Positions 1 to 7,600 of a stretch of DNA of 64,000 nucleotides are shown here, piece by piece. The translations under genes and the position numbers were made by a program. The DNA comes from Nocardia aobensis NBRC 100429 (lineage in GTDB: Bacteria; Actinomycetota; Actinomycetes; Mycobacteriales; Mycobacteriaceae), in NCBI RefSeq assembly GCF_000308375.1, contig NZ_BAFQ01000206.1, positions 1-64,000 of the forward strand, given 5' to 3'. The stretch's first letter is position 1, and each line of letters starts with the position of its first letter. The notes under the pieces are model-generated. The model was not told where the DNA came from and did no database searches. It saw only the letters and a program-made list of their open reading frames with translations.

Positions 1-215
1 AGCGGCTGGGCCTGGACGGCGCCCTCGGGGCGATCGACCGCACCAAGCTCAATGTCAACGGCTCCTCGCTGGCGGCGGGGCACCCGTTCGCCGCGACCGG
101 TGGGCGCATCATCGCCCAGACCGCGAAGCAGTTGGCGGAGAAGGGTTCCGGACGCGCGCTGATCTCCATCTGCGCCGCCGGCGGCCAGGGCGTGGTCGCC
201 ATCCTGGAACGCTGA
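1..215 (+). CDS. Thiolase (acetyl-CoA acyltransferase), C-terminal fragment
   Basis: The window opens inside this gene; the reading frame starts at base 3 and ends with TGA at 213-215. The visible 70 residues carry two catalytic blocks of the thiolase superfamily: the histidine block GHPFAATGGR and the C-terminal cysteine block CAAGGQG. The family forms or cleaves beta-ketoacyl-CoA in fatty acid beta-oxidation. The GHPFAATGG wording resembles the FadA2/FadI group, but with only the C-terminus visible the chain-length preference cannot be read. A strong hairpin follows the stop. Confidence 0.9.
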   Translation, partial: RLGLDGALGAIDRTKLNVNGSSLAAGHPFAATGGRIIAQTAKQLAEKGSGRALISICAAGGQGVVAILER

Positions 216-251
216 TCCGCGCCGCCGCTGGGCGCGTATGACGAAACGACG

Positions 252-274
252 CCGGCCCGTATCGAACGGGCCGG
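252..274 (+). terminator. Hairpin terminator after the thiolase gene
   Basis: Perfect 9-bp inverted repeat CCGGCCCGT / ACGGGCCGG with a 5-nt loop (ATCGA), 37 nt after the thiolase stop and followed by TAATTC. There is no long U-tract, as is usual in actinobacteria. It also lies just beyond the 3' end of the convergent sigma factor gene, so it may serve both strands. Confidence 0.65.
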
Positions 275-351
275 TAATTCGGAAGCCGGTTGCCGATCGC
301 GGCGAATTCCGGGCGGCGGCGAATCGGTCGAATCCGTATCCGCACCGACAG

Positions 352-1350
352 TCAGCGCGCGGGCGGCGGGACCGCGATCGTCAGGGCGCCCAATCGGCCC
401 GGGTCGGCGACGACGTCGTAGGCGGCCACCCGGTCCTCACGCACGGTGAGCAGGAGGACCGCCGCCAGTTTCCCGTGCGGCGCCACGACCAGTCCCAGCC
501 GACCGTCGACCAGGGCGAGGCCCGCGACCTGGGAACGACTGCGCAGCAGCACCGTTTCCTCGGCCACCGCCGCCGCACCCCGCACGACGGACGCGATACC
601 GGGCGGCAGAATCGCCGGGTCCGCGGTGCGCACGACATCGGGTGCGAGGACCGCGAGCAGGGCGCCGAGGTCGCCGGCCCGCGCCGCCGACAGGAATGCG
701 GTGACCACCTCGCGATGCCCGTCGAGTTCGGCCGCGGGCGTCGCGGTGTCGCCGCGCACGCGGTGGCGGGCGCGACTGGCCAGCTTCTTCGTCGTCGCCG
801 CGGTGCGGCCCACGATCGGGGCGATCTCGTCGAACGGGACGGCGAACATGTCGTGCAGTACGAAGGCGACACGCTCGTCCGGGCTCAGCGTGCGCAACAC
901 CACCAGCAGCGCGCGGCCCACCGAATCCGCCAGTACCGCTTCGGCTTCCGGTTCGGAGAAGACGACCGGCCGAGGGCCCGCACCGGCGAAGTCGAGCGCG
1001 ACGGATCCGGCCGCGGGGCCGACGAGCTCCTCTCGCCGCGCGGCTCGGGAACGCAACTGGTCCAAGCAGATTCGCGAGACGACGGTGGTGAGCCACGCCG
1101 CGAGATTGTCGATCCCGAGCCCGTCCGCCGCATCGTCATCCGCCGCCCGATTGCCCGCCGCGCCCCCATCCGCCGTGCCTCGCCCGCCATGCTTCGTCTC
1201 GGTCGTCCCCGTGGCCCGATCTAGGCGCAACCACGCTTCCTGCACCGCGTCCTCGGCCTCGCCCAGTGAGCCCAGCATGCGGTAGGCGATAGCGCGCAGC
1301 AGCTCGCGGTGTTCTTCGAAGCGCCGCGCCAGCTCGTCCCGATCGCGCAC
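352..1350 (-). CDS. ECF sigma factor, ECF41/SigJ-like, with C-terminal SnoaL-like domain
   Basis: 332 aa, GTG start preceded by AAAGGTGA. Region 2 is at about residues 8-45 (AIAYRMLGSLGEAEDAVQEA) and region 4 at about 150-200 (LSPDERVAFVLHD then an HTH). An NTF2/SnoaL-like domain follows from about 205 to the end. ECF41 sigma factors use this extra domain instead of a classical anti-sigma factor, and it modulates core binding and activity. A low-complexity insert rich in Gly, Ala and Asp (about residues 45-80) separates regions 2.1 and 2.2 and is longer than in typical members. ECF41 genes usually sit beside the gene they control; here the divergent DoxX-like gene 130 bp away is the obvious candidate (inference). 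Confidence 0.9.
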   Translation of the reverse strand: MRDRDELARRFEEHRELLRAIAYRMLGSLGEAEDAVQEAWLRLDRATGTTETKHGGRGTADGGAAGNRAADDDAADGLGIDNLAAWLTTVVSRICLDQLRSRAARREELVGPAAGSVALDFAGAGPRPVVFSEPEAEAVLADSVGRALLVVLRTLSPDERVAFVLHDMFAVPFDEIAPIVGRTAATTKKLASRARHRVRGDTATPAAELDGHREVVTAFLSAARAGDLGALLAVLAPDVVRTADPAILPPGIASVVRGAAAVAEETVLLRSRSQVAGLALVDGRLGLVVAPHGKLAAVLLLTVREDRVAAYDVVADPGRLGALTIAVPPPAR

Positions 1351-1480
1351 CGGTCACCTTTCTCGGCCCCCGCACGTCGAACCGGATGTGGGACGGATTC
1401 GCCCTGTTCGCCCGCGCCGTGGGCTCGAACCCACTTCTTCACGATCGCAGATCAGGGCGCCGAACGAGCAGGAGGGTGTC

Positions 1481-1828
1481 ATGCACACCGCATATGTGAC
1501 CGTCACGATCGTCGCCGCCGTGGTGATCTTCGGGACGACCGTCGTCGACATCGTCGCCCCGGAGTGGGTGCGCGGCAATATGCGCAGCTACGGGGTACCG
1601 GACTGGGCGCTGAGGCCGTTGGCGGCGATCAAGGCAGCGGGCGCACTGGGGCTGCTGGCGGGGCTGGTGTTCCCGGCGGTCGGCCTGGCCGCGGCCATCG
1701 GCCTGGTGCTGTATTTCGTCGGCGCGGTGATCACCATCGTGCGGGCACGCTGGTACGCGCATCTGCCGTATCCGATGCCGTGCCTGGTCCTGGCCTCGGC
1801 GGCGGCCTGCTTGATCGCGCTCGCCTGA
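1481..1828 (+). CDS. DoxX-like small membrane protein
   Basis: 115 aa. I chose ATG 1481 because AGGAGGG lies 4-10 nt upstream; an in-frame start at 1388 would add an arginine-rich non-membrane stretch. Four hydrophobic segments fill the protein (about 3-22, 46-66, 70-90 and 95-113), as in the DoxX/DUF4870-sized families. The protein sits in the cytoplasmic membrane. The biochemical role of stand-alone DoxX proteins is poorly defined, and links to thiol or quinone redox are only suggested. Its divergent neighbour is an ECF41-type sigma factor gene, which suggests regulation by that factor. Confidence 0.8.
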   Translation: MHTAYVTVTIVAAVVIFGTTVVDIVAPEWVRGNMRSYGVPDWALRPLAAIKAAGALGLLAGLVFPAVGLAAAIGLVLYFVGAVITIVRARWYAHLPYPMPCLVLASAAACLIALA

Positions 1829-1858
1829 CACCGACCCGGGATCCACGGCGCGCCCGGC

Positions 1859-2308
1859 TCACGCGGCGATGCGCTCCACCGCTGCCACCACCTCCGAGAG
1901 CAGCGGCAGCGATTCGTCGCGCTGAGGTGCGCGCGCCCACCACCGGCCCTCGTGGGTGTGCCGCCCGAATCCGGTGGGCAGAATGACATTGCTGCGATGG
2001 GATCCGATATCGACGCCGTGGCGCTGCAATCGCAGAGTCCGATCCCCGTCCGGATAACCGTCGAATACCGCGATGAACGTTCGACGCGGCGGATGTTCGC
2101 GCACCAGCACCGGTCCCGGAATGCCGCGCACGGTCAATTCACCGAGTACCAGCGCACCGAGCGGTTCCGGCGTATTCACCGCGGCGACCGAGTCGCCCAG
2201 CGGTAACACCACATATCCGGGTGAGGTGACGCGCACATAGGGTAATCCGAACAGCTCCCGATAGGTGTCCGCCCAATCCTGTGGCGTAGCAATCTCTTTC
2301 AATCGCAC
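1859..2308 (-). CDS. Conserved hypothetical protein, soluble
   Basis: 149 aa from GTG 2308, which has GAGG six nt upstream. A second GTG at 2320 would add four residues and cannot be excluded. I do not recognise a named family. The N-terminus (RLKEIATPQDWADTYRELFG) is helical and amphipathic. The middle (about 40-120) looks like alternating beta strands ending in GRHTHEGRWWARAP. There is no signal peptide or membrane segment. It converges with the DoxX-like gene, with a 30-bp gap. Function unknown. Confidence 0.65.
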   Translation of the reverse strand: MRLKEIATPQDWADTYRELFGLPYVRVTSPGYVVLPLGDSVAAVNTPEPLGALVLGELTVRGIPGPVLVREHPPRRTFIAVFDGYPDGDRTLRLQRHGVDIGSHRSNVILPTGFGRHTHEGRWWARAPQRDESLPLLSEVVAAVERIAA

Positions 2309-2461
2309 GATGCACCTCACTCACTGTCCATCTCCCGGCGCCGTACCCCGGCTCCGTTCGTCGGTTGTTCCAGTGAATACCGGAAATCACAGCAGTTACA
2401 CGTGATTCGGTGAATCACGCGCGAATTGTCAGCCACGAGTGAGGTTCAGCACACAGTCCGA

Positions 2462-2500
2462 TCGGTCCGGACCGAATGGTCGCATCCGGTCCGGACCGAA
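2462..2500. promoter_or_regulatory. Tandem perfect palindromes upstream of the universal stress protein gene
   Basis: TCGGTCCGGACCGA at 2462-2475 is a perfect 14-bp palindrome. Its 10-bp core GGTCCGGACC recurs at 2488-2497, and the 13-bp string GGTCCGGACCGAA is repeated exactly 24 bp downstream. Two identical dyads about two helical turns apart look like a paired operator. They lie 150-185 bp before the usp start. Universal stress genes in mycobacteria are often driven by paired DosR boxes, but these dyads have the GTCC/GGAC halves in the opposite order, so the regulator is unknown. The rest of the 2309-2647 interval shows no gene. Confidence 0.5.
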
Positions 2501-2647
2501 ATGCGGGGACGGAACAGAACGGTTTCGAATCGAATCGGCGAATACCGATCGACATCCCGCATCGACGCTGATCGCGCGAGTAGTCTCGGGTCGCGGGTAG
2601 TCGCGGGACGCCCACACACTCACGGCACGGAGGTCCGGGAGGTCGTC

Positions 2648-3151
2648 ATGACTTGCGACTTGATGCTCATCGCGTACGACGGATCCGAGAATGCGAAGCG
2701 GGCCGTGGAATATGCGGGGCGGTTTCTGTCCGCGCCCAGGGCGGTCGTGCTCACGGCGTGGGAGCCGATGGTGCGCCAGGCCGCGCGGCTGTCCGGACTT
2801 TCCGGGGTGATGCAGCCGGAATGGCTTCCGGACGAGGAGATCGAGGATATCGCCTACGTCGACGCCAAACAGATCAATGCCGAGGGCGTACGGCTGGCGA
2901 AATTGGCGGGATTGAATGCGGAGCCACGCACCACCGAATGCACCTCGACCATCTGGAATGCGATCGTCGACGTGGCCGACGAGCTGAATGTCGACATCAT
3001 CGTCGCCGGTACGCGAGGCTCCACCGGCATCCGCGCCCTGCTGCATTCGAGTGTCGCGGAGGCGGTGCTGAAACACTGCCACCGGCCGATTCTGCTGGTA
3101 CCGCCGGGAAAGGAACCGATTCCGGTCAGCGATCTCGCCGGTCGGCTATGA
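2648..3151 (+). CDS. Universal stress protein (UspA family)
   Basis: 167 aa; ATG 2648 is set by GGGAGG 5 nt upstream. A single Usp domain begins with the typical strand and Asp (MLIAYDGSE). Near residues 121-135 it has the nucleotide-binding loop GTRGSTGIRALLHSS, a G-2x-G-9x-(G/S)S/T motif in which the last glycine is serine. It ends with the strand RPILLVPP. Usp proteins bind ATP or cAMP and act in the cytoplasm under hypoxia or stationary stress. The gene appears monocistronic, with a long 5' region containing paired palindromes. Confidence 0.93.
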   Translation: MTCDLMLIAYDGSENAKRAVEYAGRFLSAPRAVVLTAWEPMVRQAARLSGLSGVMQPEWLPDEEIEDIAYVDAKQINAEGVRLAKLAGLNAEPRTTECTSTIWNAIVDVADELNVDIIVAGTRGSTGIRALLHSSVAEAVLKHCHRPILLVPPGKEPIPVSDLAGRL

Positions 3152-3245
3152 CGGTGCCGCTCCCCTTCACATGAGTCTGCCCACATGAGATCTGCGTCGC
3201 TGCCCGGGCGCCGCCCGTACCGGACACGACTATCGTCGGGAAACT

Positions 3246-4346
3246 ATGGACGGCTTTCTGCTCGCACAACCGGGGGGCGTGGTCCGTACGACCGGCATCC
3301 GGCGCGCATTCGACGATGCGCGGCGGGCGGCGGCGGCCCTGCGTGCGGGTGCGGCGGAACTGATCGTCGGCGCGATCCCGTTCGATCCGGGCGATGCGGC
3401 CGCGCTGTGTGAACCGGAACAGGCGCAACACAGCGCGGGCCCGTGGCGTCCGGCCGCGGTGCCACCGCTGCCCGAGGTCCGGGTCGTCGCGGAGATTCCC
3501 AGCCCGGCCGAGCATGTGGCCCGGGTGACGAAACTGGTGGAGCAGCTGTCGGATCCGGCGCAGCCGTTACGCAAGGTGGTCGCCGCGCGCTCGTTGATCG
3601 CCGAGGCACGGCAGCCGCTCGAACCCGAGGTGATCGCCGCGCACCTGCTGGTTCGCCATCCCCAGGCCAACGTCTTCGCCGTCGATCTGACACCGGCCGG
3701 CCGGGTCGGCGCACATCTGGTCGGCGCCACACCGGAGGTGCTGGTCGCCCGGCACGGCGACACCGTCACGCTGCGTCCGCTGGCCGGGACACTGCCCCGG
3801 CACGCCGATCCCGCCGTCGATGCCGAACGGTCGCGGGAGTTGTTGTCCAGTACCAAGAATCGCGACGAGCACGCCTTCGTCATCGAGTGGATCCGCGAGC
3901 AACTCACCCCGGTCTGCGCCGAACTCGCGATCCCCGAGGGCCCAGAGCTGATCAACACCGCCGAGGTCTGGCATCTGGCGACACCCGTCACCGGCCGGCT
4001 GCGCGACCCCGCCACCACCGCGCTCGACCTGGCGCTGCTGCTGCATCCCACGCCCGCGGTCTGCGGGACCCCCACCGACCTCGCCCTGCGAACCATCACC
4101 GAATACGAGGAGCCGCGCGGGTTCTACGGCGGCGCGGTGGGCTGGTGCGATGCCCGCGGCGACGGTGAATGGGTGGTCGCTATCCGATGCGCCGACGTGT
4201 CCGCGGACGGGCGCACCGTGCAGGCCTACGGTGGCGGCGGCATCGTGGCGGCGTCCGACCCCCGCACCGAACTCGATGAGACGACGGCCAAACTGCGCAC
4301 CCTGTTGAACGGGCTGGCCTGCGCGGTACCGGACCAGCCGAGCTGA
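3246..4346 (+). CDS. Isochorismate synthase (MenF/EntC/DhbC family)
   Basis: 366 aa, within the usual length. It converts chorismate to isochorismate with Mg2+, for menaquinone or catecholate/salicylate siderophores. Chorismate-binding-fold motifs are clear: KVVAARS with the base lysine near residue 110, GATPE and LAGT in the middle, KNRDEHAFV, HPTPAVCGTPT near 267, RGFYGGAVGW near 290 and the glycine loop YGGGGI near 328. A TATCGT box lies 9 nt before the ATG with no Shine-Dalgarno, consistent with a leaderless transcript. No other men or siderophore genes are nearby, so the pathway is undecided. Confidence 0.9.
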   Translation: MDGFLLAQPGGVVRTTGIRRAFDDARRAAAALRAGAAELIVGAIPFDPGDAAALCEPEQAQHSAGPWRPAAVPPLPEVRVVAEIPSPAEHVARVTKLVEQLSDPAQPLRKVVAARSLIAEARQPLEPEVIAAHLLVRHPQANVFAVDLTPAGRVGAHLVGATPEVLVARHGDTVTLRPLAGTLPRHADPAVDAERSRELLSSTKNRDEHAFVIEWIREQLTPVCAELAIPEGPELINTAEVWHLATPVTGRLRDPATTALDLALLLHPTPAVCGTPTDLALRTITEYEEPRGFYGGAVGWCDARGDGEWVVAIRCADVSADGRTVQAYGGGGIVAASDPRTELDETTAKLRTLLNGLACAVPDQPS

Positions 4347-4473
4347 TCAAGACTGCTCGCAGGGCGCGGAGAAGGTCGGCCGACCGGCGGGTTGCCGTGC
4401 TGCGTGCCGCCTGCGGCGCGCCCATGTTGTAGGTTGGCTCGCAAGACGCCTGTGTCGATGTTGGGAGTACGCG

Positions 4474-4644
4474 ATGAAGTTTGCCGTCCCGGGGGTTGCG
4501 AGCGCCGTCGCCGGAGCGCTGCTCGGCGTGATCGCGGTGTTCGTCGTCGTGACGGCGACAGCGCAGAATTCGCGGCCCGAGGTGGATCGCAGTGGCGACG
4601 CGTCGTCGTCGCTGCTGAACAACGTTGAGTACGGCGCGCGCTGA
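4474..4644 (+). CDS. DUF2613 small membrane/secreted protein (Rv0236A-like)
   Basis: 56 aa (MKFAVPGVASAVAGALLGVI start), with GGGAG 9-13 nt upstream. One hydrophobic helix (about residues 5-30) ends in TATAQ and could be a signal peptide or an anchor. A short polar tail follows. The sequence and the position directly before aftD match the DUF2613 family, called Rv0236A in M. tuberculosis. Its 3' end overlaps the aftD start by 20 bp, so the two are probably translationally coupled. Function is unknown; conserved linkage suggests assistance to AftD (inference). Confidence 0.85.
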   Translation: MKFAVPGVASAVAGALLGVIAVFVVVTATAQNSRPEVDRSGDASSSLLNNVEYGAR

Positions 4645-7600
4645 CGCTGCGCCCGCCGCTGCCCCCTCCGCCGACTCCCCTTCCTCGGCCACCGCACCAC
4701 TGGGCCGGCGTTGGTTCGCCGGTACCGTTCTCGCCGCCTTCCTGCTGACCTTTCTGCAGGCACCCGGCAATACCGTCGCCGACACCAAATACGATCTCGC
4801 CCAGAATCCGGTCGGATTCCTGCAGCGCGCCGCCCATCTGTGGAGCAGTCAGGCGCCGATGGGCCAGGTGCAGAACCAGGCGTACGGATATTTCTTCCCG
4901 CACGGCGCCTTCTTCTCACTGGGCCATGTGCTGGGCCTTCCGGCGTGGGTGACCCAGCGGATCTGGTGGGCGCTGCTGATTCTCGCCGGCTTCTGGGGCA
5001 TCGTCCGGCTGTGCGAGGTGCTGGGCATCGGCACCCGCGGTTCCCGGGTGGTCGCGGCGGTCGCGTTCGCGCTCTCGCCGCGGGTGCTGACCACGCTCGG
5101 ATCCATCTCCTCGGAAACCCTGCCGATGATGCTGGCCCCGTGGGTGCTGCTCGCCCCGGCCGCGCTGGGCGTCGTCGGCCTGCCGCGGGTCCGTGCCGTC
5201 CGCTCCGGATGGCGGCGACTGCTGCCGCACCGGCCGACCGCCGACTCGGTCTCGATGCGGGGTGCGACCTCGCCCGCGGCGAGCGCCCTCGCGCTGGCGC
5301 TGATGGGCTCGGTCAACGCGGTCGCGACGGTGGCCGCCTTTCTGCCCGCGGCACTGTGGTGGGCGTCGTATCGGCCGAATCGCACCTGGTGGCGCTTCAC
5401 CCGGGCGTGGATTCCGCTGTTGATTCTCGGCACCTTCTGGTGGGTGGTGCCGCTGCTGGTGCTCGGCAAGGTGAGCCCGCCGTTCCTGGACTACATCGAA
5501 TCCTCCGGGGTGACCACCCAGTGGGCGTCGCTCGGTGAGGTGTTGCGCGGCACCGACAGCTGGACGCCGTACGTCTCACCGGAGCGGATCGCGGGCGCGG
5601 TGCTGGTCACCCAGCCCGCGGCGGTACTGGCGTCCGGAGCGCTCGCGGCGGCCGGAATGGCCGGGCTGGCGCTGCGCTCCATGCCGGGACGCGGACGGTT
5701 CACGCTCGTTCTGATCGCCGGCCTGGTCGGCATCTGCGCCGGATACGCCGGACAGCTCGGCGGGCCGTTCGCCGAATCGGTGCGGATCTTCCTGGATTCC
5801 GGTGGCGCCCCGCTGCGCAATGTGCACAAGCTGGAACCGTTGATCCGGATCCCGCTGGTGATCGGGCTCGCTCATCTGCTGCGCCGGGTGCCGCTACCCG
5901 CCTCGGTGCCGATGCCGGTGTGGCGCAGCGCCTTCGCACATCCGGAACGCAACCGGATGGTCGCCGTGGCGGCGCTGCTGCTGGCGGCACTGGCCCTGTC
6001 GACCTCGCTGGCATGGACCGGCAAGCTCGCCCCGCGCGGCGCCTACGACAAGGTGCCGGCCTACTGGCAGCAGACCGCGGACTGGTTGGCGCACAATGCC
6101 TCCGACACCCGGGCGCTGGTGGTGCCCGGAGCGCCGTTCGGCAGCCAGATCTGGGGACTGACCCGCGACGAACCGCTGCAAGCCCTGGCCCGCACGCCGT
6201 GGGCGGTGCGCGATGCCGTGCCCCTCACACCGCCGGGGGCGATCCGGGCGATGGATTCGGTGCAGCGGCTGATCGCCGACGGCCGGCCCTCCACGGGGCT
6301 CGCCCCGACGCTGATCGATCAGGGCATCGGAATTCTGTTGCTGCGCAACGATCTCGACCCCGACACCTCCCGCTCCACCCGTCCGATGCTGGCGCACGAG
6401 GCGATCGAGGGCTCGCCCGGGATCACCAAGGTCGCCGAATTCGGCAACCCGATCGAGGTGGGCCACGGCGACGGATTGGTCGCCGACGGTGATCTGCGCC
6501 CGACGTATCCCGCGATCGAGATCTACCGGGTGAGCGACGGCGACAGCGGGCAACCGGCCGACATCCGCAGTGGTCCCGGCGCACCCGCGAGCTTCCCCGG
6601 GGCGCGGACCGTGCCGCTGAATTCCGTGCCGGTCGTTCAAGGCGGTCCGGAAGTGCTGGAACGGCTGCGTCGCAACGGATCCGGCGCGAGCGGACCCACC
6701 CTGCTGGCCGCCGATGCCGCACGCGCCGGACTGACTCCCTCCGCGACCACGATCACCGATACCCCGATGGATCGCGAGGCCGATTTCGGGCGGGTGGACA
6801 ACCACAATTCGGCGCTACGCGCGCCCACCGACGCCCGCCGCACCCACAACCTGGTCCCCGACTACCCCGTACCCGGCGCGCAGCCGGTGGAGGGGCAGTG
6901 GTCCGGCGCCACCGTCACGGCCTCCAGTTCCGCGGCCGATGCCACTCAGCTCGGCGGTGCGGCCCCGGGAAGTTCGACCGCGGCCGCCTTCGACGGCGAC
7001 CCGAGTACCGCGTGGTTGAGCACCAGTGCCGAACACGCTGTCGGACAATGGCTCCGGCTCGGCCTCGACCATCCGATCCAGGCGGGGGCTCTCCAGGTGA
7101 CCACGAGTCCCGCCGCGATCGGCGATCCGGTGAAGTGGATCGAGGTGCGCACCGCCAACGGCACGGTGGCCGCGCGGATATCGGAACCCGGTGCGCCGGT
7201 GTCGGTTTCGCTGCCGCCTGGGCGCACCGACTGGCTCACCATCACGGCGACCCGTACCGAGAACGGTACCGGCGGTGGGCAATTCGGCATCAGCGAGGTG
7301 CAGCTGTTCGACTATTCGAACCGTGACGCGCCGACGCCGGTGACCATTCGCCACCGCACGGTGCTGCCGCCCGTTCCGGCCGGAACGCCCGTGCGCGGCT
7401 GGAATCTGGGACAGGAATTCCCCGGTCGCAGTGGATGTTTCGATGCGCCGGATCGCGTGCGCTGCAGTAAGGGACTCGCACTGCCCGCCGAGGAACCGGG
7501 CGCCTTCGAACGCACTCTCGATGTCCCGGCCCCGGTGACGGTCGCACCGCGGCTGACCCTGCGCACCCGGCAGGGCCCGGCGCTGGAAAGTCTGTTGACC

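Noticed and set aside
2462..2500. DosR (hypoxia) boxes before the universal stress gene
   Set aside because: The DosR consensus has GGGAC...GTCCC; here the halves are GTCC-GGAC, the opposite order, so the motif does not match.
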